A program made the translations under genes and the position numbers. The notes below the pieces were generated by a model. That model had not been told where the DNA came from, did no database searches, and saw nothing but the letters and a program-made list of their open reading frames with translations. From Mimachlamys varia (Eukaryota; Mollusca; Bivalvia; Pectinida; Pectinidae): 64,000 nucleotides of DNA. Each line of letters begins with the position of its first letter. Position 1 is the stretch's first letter. Of the stretch, positions 33,901 through 46,200 are shown piece by piece. The DNA lies in contig OX392532.1 in the NCBI GenBank assembly GCA_947623455.1, positions 1,116,001 through 1,180,000 of the forward strand, written 5' to 3'.

Positions 33901-36400
33901 AAAATATCATACTAAATACCTAACCTCAATCTTAAAAGAAATTGTGTGACAGGTTTTAGTATTTTTAGGCAAAAACTTGGGAATTTTGAGAATTTGTGTT
34001 AGAAAGTCCATTTCTTTTAATGTTACTGATATCTGATTGATTTGTAGCTTAGCATAGTTACTGATATCAATATACTGAACACAGTACAGAAATGTGGAGG
34101 ACATTTTGTTGCAGATTCTGCTGTTTTGGGGGAAAACATGCCTTTTGAGAATTTACATTAGTATTCACTATTTATAGTGTTATTGATATGTAATAAATTA
34201 AAACTTGGCCGAGTTACTGAAACCATCTTGCTGTATGTATTATGTCATACTATTATATTTTGTTTGGACTTAAATGTTATCGACAAAGCAAAAATGGCAA
34301 GATGTATAATTATGTGTAATTCTTCTTATATGTGTTTTAACATGGTAGCAGATTATACTGTTTATTCTTCAATGACTTTATAATTGTTATTTGTGAATTA
34401 ATTTTACTTTCCAGTCATTTTATGCCAACAAACTAGATTTCCAGTTGAAGAAGATAGAAAAAGAGGTAAGATAAAAAATGTCTTAATGATGTGAAGAAAA
34501 TGAATTTTGTTGATATGATTTTGATTTAGATTACCACAGCTAAAATTTAAATCATTCATATGTTCTTAAACCTACACCATAAAACTAAACTGGTCAGAAT
34601 TCTACTGTAGTTACCAGGTAAGCTTTTTATCTGGATATTTTGCTTCAGTAAATAAGTTTTCTTCTTGTAAAAATCTGAAATGCATGTTTTATAATGTATT
34701 TTGTATTATTTTTTCAGTACAATGATAGAGAAGCTAGAGAACTTTGGTCAAAACTTCAGCTAGAAATACCGAGATTCTTTGAGGGACTAATCATAAAACC
34801 AGCTTTAATGCATGGGGATCTTTGGGGTGGAAATGCCGGTGAGCTGGATGATTGTCCAGGTAGGTCATATGTTAATTAGCTCACCCGGTCCAAAGGTCCA
34901 AGGTGACCTTATGCCACACAGCGGCGCCTGTTGTCAGTCAATCTAGCCTTCCATTGTCAGTCATCAATTTTATAATGACTTCTTCTCTATAACCCCTGAT
35001 TGGAAATCAACCTAATTTGGCTGGTAGCAACCCTATGTGCTAAGGATTCAAAATTGTACTGATGATATTGTTGTTGTTTTTTTAAGAAACCTCATGTCCT
35101 ATCATTTGGAAAAAAAATCCCAAAGTTTGAAAGTGAGGTTGTTTGGCCTTACATTTTAAGGGATAAAGGGCCGATAAAAATTCATGTGTGTAGTTTCATC
35201 TCAAGAAGTTTGATGTCATGTCATCATATTTGGGATAGCATGTGAAGAGTTAAAAGTGTTATTATTTTCATGGGATCCAATATAATTATGTAAGACAAGT
35301 CAAGTGTATGATTAAATAGTTATTAACAAACAGGTTCAGTGATTTAGGCCCTATTAGCAAGTTGCTGTTCATACAAAGCAAAAGATATATTTTACCATGA
35401 TGAATTGATATGTTGAATCTTATTTATTTTGTTCCATTAGAGTCAAAATATAGTTCACTGCAGTTATCTTGTGTGTTAGTTCAGTGCTATTCAGCTATTA
35501 ACATAGAGAGGGACTTGTACACCTTCCTGCGGCACCACAGGGGCTAGGCACGGACCTATGTCACTATGAAATGATTGTCAGATAACTTTTTTACCTTTCT
35601 CGAATATAGCCTCTCCCACTACAGATATATAGTAGTGGGAGTGGCTACATTCGAGAGAGGTAAAAAATCATCTGACAATTATTTCTTAAGTTGCAGAGGT
35701 CCGTGCCTAGCCCCTGTGTGTGGCACCAGTTTTTTCCCTCTGTCCTAATAAGTGGTAATAATCTGATTTATTTCAGTCGTGTTTGACCCTGCCAGTTTCT
35801 ATGGACATTCAGAATTTGATCTTGCCATTGCCCAGATGTTTGGTGGATTCAGTGAGCGCTTTTTCAACTCTTATTTTAAACTACTTCCAAAACAGCCAGG
35901 TTACTCGGAGCGACTGGAGCTCTACAAACTGTTCCACTACCTTAATCATTGGTATGTATACATCACCTGGCACTTCTAGGGCAATATGTGGAAAAAGAGT
36001 GTTTAACTAAATTGTCCAACGGTGCTATTAATAACTGAAAAGGTACTATCACGTTAATAAATATAGTTCTTGCAACTTATAAAGTACATGTATTTACAAG
36101 ATGTATTTTAGAGATTTCTTATCAGCGAATAAAGGTATTTAAAAAAGGTGTCAAACTTGTGATAAATCTTATGTATAGTCATACATTATTTGAAAGTGGA
36201 ATGTAGTAATATGAATTCAGGCAAGCGACTTTACACATCTATCACATTATTGTATTTGAGAGCCTGTATGTTGTCTCAAATTATTTATATAAACAATATA
36301 TTGGAGTATCTAATGTTAACTCTCTGATGATTTCAGGAATCACTTTGGGAGTGGTTACAGAGGTTCTAGTATTTCCATCATGAAGAAGTTAGTCAAGTGA
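30979..36400 (+). CDS. FN3K: Fructosamine/ketosamine-3-kinase, paralogue 1, eight exons, 306 aa
   Basis: Exons: 30979-31122, 31777-31860, 32590-32690, 33527-33686, 34415-34465, 34718-34859, 35777-35951 and 36337-36400 (TGA). All introns are GT-AG and the joined frame is open. The product matches the whole FN3K/FN3KRP family in length and order: P-loop GGGCIN with the family's redox-active cysteine at C24; ATP lysine K42 in [20 protein letters not shown]; catalytic loop HGDLWGGN (D214, N219); metal-binding D231 in [12 protein letters not shown]; and C-terminal YLNHWNHFG. The family phosphorylates the sugar carbon-3 of glycated lysines, after which the adduct falls off, repairing proteins in the cytosol. 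A GT-AG acceptor ending at 30942 suggests an upstream noncoding exon. Nothing vital is missing, so it is probably active. Confidence 0.95.
31234..31320. repeat. Small foldback in intron 1 of kinase paralogue 1
   Basis: TTAACTCATTCACCCTGA pairs with TCAGGGGTGAACGAGTTAA, and inner arms ACTCTTCCA / TGGAAGAGT also pair. MITE-like. Confidence 0.65.
31861..32589. other. Intron 2 of kinase paralogue 1
   Basis: AT-rich intron with donor GTACAG and acceptor GGTAACAG. Nothing else recognised. Confidence 0.55.
32950..33270 (+). pseudogene. CR1/Jockey-type LINE 3' fragment in intron 3 of kinase paralogue 1
   Basis: One frame reads [20 protein letters not shown] followed, after a frame change, by [16 protein letters not shown]. 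This is the conserved SFFPRTI-WN-LP ... L-FK C-terminus of such LINEs. An A-rich tail follows at about 33247. It carries the last 80 or so codons only. Confidence 0.65.
33687..34414. other. Intron 4 of kinase paralogue 1
   Basis: Donor GTAAGT, acceptor TTTCCAG. AT-rich, nothing recognised. Confidence 0.55.
34877..35200 (+). repeat. Interspersed repeat of the GGTCACC/CTTCTTCTC style, in intron 6 of kinase paralogue 1
   Basis: Starts AGCTCACCCGGTCCAAAGGT and then has GACTTCTTCTCTATAACC and AACCTAATTTGGCTGG. These echo the phrase order of the element at 40140-41287, so they are probably distant members of one superfamily. Confidence 0.45.
35536..35718. repeat. Foldback element in intron 6 of kinase paralogue 1
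   Basis: The outer arms CACAGGGGCTAGGCACGG / CCGTGCCTAGCCCCTGTG are perfect. The arms continue through ACCTCT or ACCTATG, ATGATTGTCAGATAA, TTTTACC and CTCTCGAATATAGCC to the centre CACTACAGATATATAGTAGT. Flanking GGCACCA at 35531-35537 and 35722-35728 may be the target duplication. Confidence 0.8.
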
Positions 36401-36480
36401 TCAAACAACAAATAGACATTTGTTATTTGCTGGATTAGTCTACGAGTTACATGTGTAGCATGTACAAGCAGGTAACATAT

Positions 36481-39400
36481 ACACGTCATTGTGTACCACC
36501 AGGTAACAAATGGTGACTCTGTGACATCAGTTTAAACTCATTAGAAGTGTCATACCCATCATTGTGTACCACCAGGTAACAGTTTGTGACTCTGTGACAT
36601 CAGTTTAAACTCATTAGAAGTGTCATACACGTCATTGTGTACCACCAGGTAACAGTTTGTGACTCTGTGACATCAGTTTAAACTCATTAGAAGTGTCATA
36701 CCCATCATTGTGTACCACCAGATAACAGTTGGTGACTCTGTGACATCAGTTTAAACTCATTAGAAGTGTCATACACGTCATTGTGTACCACCAGGTAACA
36801 GTTGGTGACTCTGTGACATCAGTTTAAACTCATTAGAAGTGTCATACCCATCATTGTGTACCACCAGGTAACAGTTTGTGACTCTATGACATCAGTTTAA
36901 ACTCATTAGAAGTGTCATACACGTCATTGTGTACCACCAGGTAACCGTTAGTGTCTCTGGGACATCAGTTTAAATTCATTAGAACTGTCATACACGTCAT
37001 TGTGTACCACAAGGTAACATTTGGTGACTCTGTGACATCAGTTTAAACTCATTAGAACTGTCATATACACGTCATTGTGTACCCCCAGGTAACAGTTGGT
37101 GACTCTGTGACATCAGTTTAAACTCATTAGAAGTGTCATATACACGTCATTGTGTACCACCAGGTAACAGTTGGTGACTCTGTGACATCAGTTTAAATTC
37201 ATTAGAACTGTCATACACGTCATTGTGTACCACCAGGTAACAGTTGTTGACTCTGTGACATCAGTTTAAACTCATTAGAACTGTCATACACTTCATTGTG
37301 TACCACCAGGTAACAGTTTGTGACTCTGTGACATCAGTTTAAACTCATTAGAACTGTCATACACGTCATTGTGTACCACCAGGTAACAGTTGGTGACTCT
37401 GTGACATCAGTTTAAATTCATTAGAACTGTCATACACGTCATTGTGTACCACCAGGTAACAGTTGGTGACTCTGTGACATCAGTTTAAACTCATTAGAAA
37501 TGTCATACACGTCATTGTGTACCACCACAAGGTAACAGTTGGTGACTCTGTGACATCAGTTTAAACTCATTAGAAGTGTCATACCTATCATTGTGTACCA
37601 CCAGGTAACAGTTGGTGACTCTGTGACATCAGTTTAAACTCATTAGAACTGTCATACACGTCATTGTGTACCACCAGGTAACAGTTGGTGACTCTGTGAC
37701 ATCAGTTTAAACTCATTAGAAGTGTCATACACGTCATTGTGTACCACCAGGTAACAGTTGGTGACTCTGTGACATCAGTTTAAACTCATTAGAAGTGTCA
37801 TACACGTCATTGTGTACCACTAGGTAACAGTTTGTGACTCTGTGACATCAGTTTAAACTCATTAGAAGTGTCATACACGTCATTGTGTACCAACACAAGG
37901 TAACAGTTGGTGACTCTATGACATCAGTTTAAATTCATTAGAACTGTCATACACGTCATTGTGTACCACCAGGTAACAGTTGGTGACTCTGTGACATCAG
38001 TTTAAACTCATTAGAAATGTCATACACGTCATTGTGTACCACCACAAGGTAACAGTTGGTGACTCTGTGACATCAGTTTAAACTCATTAGAAGTGTCATA
38101 CCCATCATTGTGTACCACCAGGTAACAGTTGGTGACTCTGTGACATCAGTTTAAACTCATTAGAAATGTCATACACGTCATTGTGTACCACCACAAGGTA
38201 ACAGTTGGTGACTCTGTGACATCAGTTTAAACTCATTAGAAGTGTCATACCCATCATTGTGTACCACCAGGTAACAGTTGGTGACTCTGTGACATCAGTT
38301 TAAACTCATTAGAAATGTCATATACGTCATTGTGTACCACCACAAGGTAACAGTTGGTGACTCTGTGACATCAGTTTAACCTCATTAGAAGTGTCATATA
38401 CACGTCATTGTGTACCACCAGGTAACAGTTTGTGACTCTGTGACATCAATTTAAACTCATTAGAAGTGTCATACACGTCATTGTGTACCACCAGGTAACA
38501 GTTGGTCACTCTGTGACATCAGTTTAAACTCATTAGAAGTGTCATACCCATCATTGTGTACCACCAGGTAACAGTTGGTGACTCTGTGACATCAGTTTAA
38601 ACTCATTAGAAATGTCATACACGTGATTGTGTACCACCAGGTAACAGTTGGTGACTCTGTGACATCAGTTTAAACTCATTAGAAGTGTCATACACGTCAT
38701 TGTGTACCACCAGGTAACAGTTGGTGACTCTGTGACATCAGTTTAAACTCATTAGAAGTGTCATACACGTCATTGTGTACCACCAGGTAACAGTTGGTGA
38801 CTCTGTGACATCAGTTTAAACTCATTAGAAATGTCATACACGTCATTGTGTACCCCCAGGTAACAGTTTGTGACTCTATGACATCAGTTTAAGCTCATTA
38901 GAACTGTCATATACACGTCATTGTGTACCACCACCAGGTAACAGTTGGTGACACTGTGACATCAATTTAAACTCCTTAGAACTGTCATACCCGTCATTGT
39001 GTACCACCAGGTAACAGTTGGTGACTCTGTGACATCAGTTTAAACTCAATAGAAGTGTCATACACGTCATTGTGTACCACCAGGTAACAGTTGGTGACTC
39101 TGTGACATCAAATTAAACACATTAGAAGTGTCATACACGTCATTGTGTACCACCAGGTAACGGTTGGTGACTCTGTGACATCAGTTTAAACTCATTAGAA
39201 GTGTCATACACGTCATTGTGTACCACCAGGTAACAGTTGGTGACTCTGTGACATCAGTTTAAACACATTAGAAGTGTCATACACGTCATTGTGTACCACC
39301 AGGTAACAGTTGGTGACTCTGTGACATCAGTTTAAACTCATTAGAAGTGTCATACACGTCATTGTGTACCACCAGGTAACAGTTGGTGACTCTGTGACAT

Positions 39401-39724
39401 CAGTTTAAACCCATTAGAAGTGTCATACACGTCATTGTGTACCACCAGGTAACGGTTGGTGACTCTGTGACATCAGTTTAAACTCATTAGAAGTGTCATA
39501 CATGTCATTGTGTACCACCAGGTAACGGTTGGTGACTCTGTGACATCAGTTTAAACTCATTAGAACTGTCATACACGTCATTGTGTACATCCCCAGGTAA
39601 CAGTTGGTGACTCTGTGACATCAGTTTAAACTCCTTAGAAGTGTCACACACGTCATTGTGTACCACCAGGTAACAGTTGGTGACTCTGTGACATCAGTTT
39701 AAACTCCTTAGAAGTGTCACACAC
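36481..39724. repeat. 73-bp minisatellite, about 44 copies, downstream of kinase paralogue 1
   Basis: The unit has ACACGTCATTGTGTACCACC, AGGTAACAGTTGGTGACTCT and GTGACATCAGTTTAAACTCA, then TTAGAAGTGTCAT. It starts 80 bases after the stop codon. The nearest polyadenylation-like hexamer afterwards is ATTAAA at 40100-40105, so the array may lie in a long 3' UTR. Unit variants (GAAGTG, GAACTG, GAAATG; CCACAAGG) occur in runs, showing later block duplications. Confidence 0.95.
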
Positions 39725-40139
39725 TTGATGCACTGTACAATGCTGTACACTTGTTAATGTACAAACTTGATTAGCTGTTTAACCCCTTTAAATCTGTTCA
39801 GCATTAAGCCAATCACAGTGAAGGAATGTCACGAAAATGTTTTTATTATGTTTTTGACATTTGTTAACTGATGATAAACTGTTATTTATTTGCGAAAACA
39901 GTTGCATAATTGACTACGTTATAATTATATATGTAATATTGAATTTTACTGAAATAATGCATTTAGCAAAATAATGTGTTCAAACTTATTTACATTGTGT
40001 ATGATGTACAAATTGTATATGTATATTGGATTTATACATCACATACTCGGTTTGTTTCTAGGTTTCCGGCTGATTATATGAACCCAGTCTTTTGAAAGAA
40101 TTAAAAGAATGATATTTTTACATGTGCTCAGAGGTTTTT
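39725..40139. other. Region after the 73-bp array
   Basis: AT-rich, with ATTAAA at 40100-40105 as a possible poly(A) signal of kinase paralogue 1. Nothing else recognised. Confidence 0.45.
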
Positions 40140-41287
40140 TAGGTCACCTGAGACGAAGTCTCAAGTGACCTATTCTAATCGCCTTTTGTCCGTCGTCGTC
40201 CGCCGTGCGTCCGTAAACTTTTTACATTTTCGACTTCTTCTCCAAAACCACTGAACCAAATTCAATGAAATTTGGCAGGGAACTTCTATGGCTAAAGTTC
40301 AACTAAAATTGTGAATTATATGGTCCCCACCCCCCAGGGGCATGCGGGGCGGGGCCAAAAAGGGTAAAATTGACTAAAACTTCAAAAATCTTCTCCTCTA
40401 CTCTCAGATATGGTAGAATCAAATACTCTTCATAGATAGAAGGGTCTTAAGGTGCTTTACCAAAATTGTGAATTTCATGATCCTGGGGTCTCATGTTTGC
40501 CCCTGGGGAGGGGGTAAACTTTACTATAGTTTATATAGGAAAATCATATTTTTGACTATAATTTGTTGGATTTGTATTGGAATTCATTCTAACTTGTATA
40601 AAATTATCAGCATGGGATGACACTTTGATGGTATGTACATGTTGGCCCTAGTTGACCCCCAGGGGCTGGTGGGCACCCAAAAAGGGTAAAATTTACAAAA
40701 ATTTCAAACATCTTCCTCTCTACTCTCAGATATGGTAGAATCAAATACTCTTCATAGATGGAAGGATCTTAAGGTGCTTTACCAAAATTGTGAATTTCAT
40801 GACCCTGGGGTCTCATGTTTGCCCCTGGGAAGGGGGTAAACTTTACTATAGTTTATATAGGGAAATCACATTTTTGACTATTATTTGTTGGATTTGTATT
40901 GGAATTCATTCTAACTTGTATAAAATTATCAGCATGGGATGACACTTTGATGGTATGTACATGTTGGCCCTAGTTGACCCCCAGGGGCTGGAGGACGGGA
41001 CCAAAAAGGGTAAAATTGACAAAAATTTCAAAAATCTTCTTCTCTTCTCCAAGATATGCTAGAATCAAATACTCTTCATAGATGGATTGGTGTTAAGGTT
41101 CTTTACCAAAATTGTGAATTTCATGACTCTGGGGTCTTGCATCTCCCCCTGTGGAGGGGGTTAAGTTTACTATGAAGCCTTGTGTTGCAATGTATTGTTA
41201 TAAATATTCATCTCAACATTCCCATATTTCTCTTTCATGTCAACCATCAGGTGACCGTTAAGGCCCATGCCATGGGCCTCTTGTTAT
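40140..41287 (+). repeat. Interspersed element with GGTCACCTGAG start and internal repeats of about 310 bp
   Basis: Begins AGGTCACCTGAGACGAAGTC, passes TTTTGTCCGTCGTCGTCC and CGACTTCTTCTCC, and ends CATCAGGTGACCGTTAAGGC near 41250-41280. Between are two and a half tandem copies of a block of about 310 bp containing AAAAAGGGTAAAAT, GATATGGTAGAATCAAATAC, TCTTCATAGAT and GGTATGTACATGTTGGCCC. It is noncoding. The start GGTCACCTGA and end TCAGGTGACC are inverted copies of each other, so this may be a non-autonomous TIR element. Confidence 0.65.
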
Positions 41288-41449
41288 ATTCGTCTGAATA
41301 TGATATGTATTCCGCTTCATCATATCTATTCTCCAACCAATAGCGTTAACACCTCACAGTTGATTAGCACTCGTAATTTTGGCTGCTGACGAACATAACA
41401 GAGGGGTTCGAGGTTCTGACCCAAAAGATCAGGTTTACCTATTGCCATC

Positions 41450-42085
41450 GTGCTTGGTCCGTCGTCCGTACAATTTTCCTTTAACAATCTTCTTTTCAAT
41501 AACCTAAAGGCCCAGGATGCTGAGATTTGGTCAGTAGGTACCTGGGATACAGTGCTACAATGTTTCCTCATACCAATGACCTTGACCTCCTTTCAATGTC
41601 ACATGGGTCAATTATGTAAAAAAAACATCAAACAATCTTCTCCTAAGTAACCAAAAAGCCCAGGTTAATGGTACATTTGGTAAGTGGGTATCTGGGATGG
41701 AGTGCTACAAACTTTCTTCATATCAATGACCTTGACCTACCTTTAAGGTCACAGGGGTCAAATATGTAAAAATAGTTAATCAATTTCTTCTCAATAACCA
41801 AAAAAACCCAGGGTTATGATATTTTGCCTGTAGGATGCTGGGATGAGAGGCTACCACGATTGTTAAAATGAATGACCTTGACCATCTTTCAAGGACATGG
41901 GGGTCAACTATATTAAAATATATAAGCAATTTCTTCTCAATAACCAAAACTCCAAGAGTTCTGATATTTTGCCGGTAGGATGCCGGGATGCGAGGCTACA
42001 AATGTGTTCAAATGAATGACCTTGGCCTACTTTCAAGGGCACAGGGTCAAATATATTAAAATCCTTTAGCAACTTCTTCTCATAA
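41450..42085 (+). repeat. Family E repeat, about four blocks of 150 bp
   Basis: Same phrase order as 6690-7450: AATGACCTTGACCT, AAGGTCACAGGGGTCAAATA, TTCTTCTCAATAACCAAAA, CTGATATTTTGCCGGTAGGA, TGCTGGGATG-GAGGCTAC. Confidence 0.6.
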
Positions 42086-43265
42086 TCATTATAATAAAGC
42101 AAAGATGTTCATAACAGCTACGATCAATCGGTAATGTCTAATCGGAATCTATTTTCATTTCTTACAATTGAAGAATTGTTCAATTAATAATTTCTTAAAT
42201 ACATTGTAAGTAATCAATAAACTGCGTATGGTTTTCCGTCGTCATTAACATTTAAACTGAATTGGCGGAACAGCCCTAATTTGAATTAAAAATGGCACCG
42301 ATAATCAATCGTAGTCATTTGAGCGTTCGACGCAGGGGCATTCTCCATGTTAACGTCAACAGTAATCCACGTGATTGGATGTATTCATACTGTATTCATG
42401 CTGTATTCATAGATTAGTGTTTGCAATTGGTATATTTATATGAAGAAGAAACAGTCAGAATATAAATACATGCATTTGAAGTACTAATTTTTGAGATAAA
42501 TAAATGGACAAAAGAAACAATTTTTCGGTAACATTTTTTCGTATATTTATATTCTATGAACAGATAATAAGTAATAGGAAAAAGCCTAAAAATACTAAAC
42601 AATCCAAAACAGATCTTTGTAGAAATCTTTGACACATTGTTGTGTTCTTAATCGAACTCGAATTGGACTGCAAGGAGGCAAAATGTTTTTATCCATGTGT
42701 TGTTCGAACTTGCAAAGTAAAATACAACATACAAAATAACTTGTATAATGATTACTACAGTACAAAAACATGGTGTGATTACGTCACAACGTATCGGTGC
42801 ACACCCTCTGTCGCGCTGAATACTTGAATCACAACAGGCATTTTGTCCGGCCTTCATTTGATGTCATAAAAACTGGTATACCTTGTGAGAACGATGTAAA
42901 CAGGTACATTAAAAATAGCGCTTCTCTCACGATGTAGACTTATAGGTTTGCTTTTTTAAAATGTATATTAGAAATGCCTGAGAAACACCATTTACCGGAC
43001 TTTTCATCCATGAAAATTCTTTTGAAAAGCCGAAACTACATTTGATTAAAAAGTTACCGAAGCAGCGATGCATGACGCCAGTGCGGCAAAAGATTGAAGA
43101 TAGGCAAACATATAATAGTTCTGAATGTTTTATTTGTATTTTACAAGTAAACACACGTATGCTATATGTATGGATTGCGGGATCGAAACCGATAATAACA
43201 AAATTCGTTTCACGGAAATAGTGACTCTGGTATATGTTAAGCATGTAAATTGCTTAACAGAAAGC
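42086..43265. other. Upstream region of kinase paralogue 2
   Basis: AT-rich sequence that should hold the promoter of the second kinase gene. No TATA box or repeat is assigned with confidence. Confidence 0.45.
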
Positions 43266-46200
43266 ATGGATGACAAGGAGTTGGCAGAGCTGTTAGAAAA
43301 TAAACTCGATCTAAACAATATAAGATTTATTGAGAATCGGAATGGATACATTAACGAAGGGAAGGTGTTTCAAACTGTTGACGACAACAGACTGTTTGTG
43401 AAGGTAAACAGAAAACAAGGGGTAAGTAAATAAACAATATCTCTTACTTATCTGTGGCAATTATTGCTTTATGATTCTAATAATGGGACGACATTCATGG
43501 AGAACAATGCTATCATCTGTATTGTCAATATTACCAATACACAGGATAAGGCTTCAGTATCCCTTGATCTCATATAGTTGCTTCTTATGTATCAGGGCGT
43601 GGCCTTTGGCTTTGGTACTATTTCCAGGTCGGTTTTGAGGGACATCACTATACGTCTGTTCGACTAATATTGGGACGTTTTAATACGACGATCAACGCAT
43701 GTTTTAAGGCAAATCAATGCCTTTAGGAACCAATCAAACCATTGAACTTGAAGAGTTCAAAATATTTTCAGACGAAGACATAATATGTACATATGCTAAT
43801 AACATATTTGAGTTAACCTTTCTTTGTAATAGAAGGTGGGGTTATCTAAATCGGGTTATATTACATCCATATACCATATAGAGCACCGTGTGTTGTCCTA
43901 ATGTTTGGTAATGTATTGTTTAGGCTCTATAGACACCACAGCGATGCAATGAATTTATCTTTAGTTAAAAACACTGACGAAACATGACGATATTTACTAC
44001 AGTTCATTTGGTACAGAAATATGTAATAAGTGACAACTAACGGCAGTGTATAACAACTGAATACTGTCCCATTAGGCTAGTCAACATTTAACTAGGTACT
44101 CGACCGGAAAACCGGGCCGCGGTTCCTAACTGAATAACCGAGTAGTCTGACAAGTACTGTACCACATTTGGAGCTTAGACAAACAGATGCAACCGAAATC
44201 TGATATTTAAGTGATGTGTTTTTGTGCGTTATAGTGAATATCGGCTGAGAGATGTCGCCAACACCATACAAATCTTTAAAATAGACTTTAATAGGATGGC
44301 AGAATACAAATCTATGGCCGATCAGCAGAAATAGGATGACAGAACACAAAGCTATGGGAGATCAACTTTAATAGGATGACAGAATACAAAGCTATGGGAG
44401 ATCAACTTTAATAGGATGACAGAATACAAAGCTATGGACGATCATCTTTAATAGGATGACAGAATACAAAGCTATGGACGATCAACTTTAATAGGATGAC
44501 AGAATACAAAGCTATGGAACATCAGCTGTAATAGGATGACGGAATACAAAGGTTTTAATAGGATGACATAATACAAAGATATGGAACATCAGCTTTAATA
44601 GGATGACAGAATACAAAGCTATGGGAGATCAGCTGTAATAGGATGACAGAATACAAAGGTTTTAATAGGATGACATAATACAAAGATATGGAACATCAGC
44701 TTAAATATGATGACAGAATACAAAGCTATGGACGATCAGCTTTAATATGATGACAGAAAACAAAGCTATGGAACATCAGCTTTGATAGGATGGCAGAATA
44801 CAAAGCTATGGAACATCAGCTTTAATAGGATGACAGAAAACAAAGCTATGAAACATCAGCTTTAATAGGATGACAGAATACAAAGATATGGAACATCAGC
44901 AGAAATAGGATGACAGAATACAAAGCTATGGAACATCAGCAGAAATAGGATGACAGAATACAAAGCTATGGAATATCAGCTTTAATAGGATGACAGAATA
45001 TAAAGGTTTTAATAGGATGACAGAATACAAAGGTTTTAATAGGATGACAGAATACAAAGCTATGGGCGATCAGTTTTAATAGGATGACAGAATACAAATC
45101 TATGGAACATCAGCTTTAATAGGATGACAGAATACAAAGCTATGGAACATCAGTTTTAATAGGATGACAGAAAACAAAGCTATGGAACATCAGCTTTAAT
45201 AGGATGACAGAAAACAAAGCTATGGAACATCAGCTTTAATAGGATGACAGAATACAAAGCTATGGAACATCAGCTTTAATAGGATGACAGAATACAAAGC
45301 TATGGAACAACAGCTTTAATAGGATGACAGAATACAAAGCTATGGAACAACAGCTTTAATAGGATGACAGAATACAAATCTATGGACGATCAGCTTTAAT
45401 AGGATGACAGAATACAAAGCTATGGACGATCAGCTTTAATAGGAGGACAGAATACAAAGGTTTGGAATATCAGCTTTAATGGGATGACAGAATACAAAGC
45501 TATGGAACAACAGCTTTAATGGGATGACAGAATACAAAGCTATGGAACAACAGCTTTAATAGGATGACAGAATACAAATCTATGCGAGATTAACTTTAAT
45601 AGGATGACAGAATACAAAGCTTTGGACGATCAGCTTTAATAGGATGACATAATACAAAGATATGGAACATCAGCTTTAATATGATGACAGAATACAAAGC
45701 TATGGACGATCAGCTTTAATATGATGACAGAAAACAAAGCTATGGAACATCAGCTTTGATAGGATGGCAGAATACAAAGCTATGGAACATCAGCTTTAAT
45801 AGGATGACAGAAAACAAAGCTATGAAACATCAGCTTTAATAGGATGACAGAATACAAAGATATGGAACATCAGCAGAAATAGGATGACAGAATACAAAGC
45901 TATGGAACATCAGCAGAAATAGGATGACAGAATACAAAGCTATGGAATATCAGCTTTAATAGGATGACAGAATATAAAGGTTTTAATAGGATGACAGAAT
46001 ACAAAGGTTTTAATAGGATGACAGAATACAAAGCTATGGGCGATCAGTTTGAATAGGATGACAGAATACAAATCTATGGAACATCAGCTTTAATAGGAGG
46101 ACAGAATACAAAGCTAAGGAACATCAGCTTTAATAGGATGACAGAATACAAAACTATGGAACATCAGTTTTAATAGGATGACAGAAAACAAAGTTATGGA

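Noticed and set aside
36481..39724. CRISPR-like array
   Set aside because: Contiguous tandem repeats without unique spacers, in a genome with spliced genes. The same applies to the other arrays.
43125..43265. Upstream in-frame extension of kinase paralogue 2
   Set aside because: The family N-terminus aligns with the ATG at 43266. The upstream residues resemble nothing in the family.
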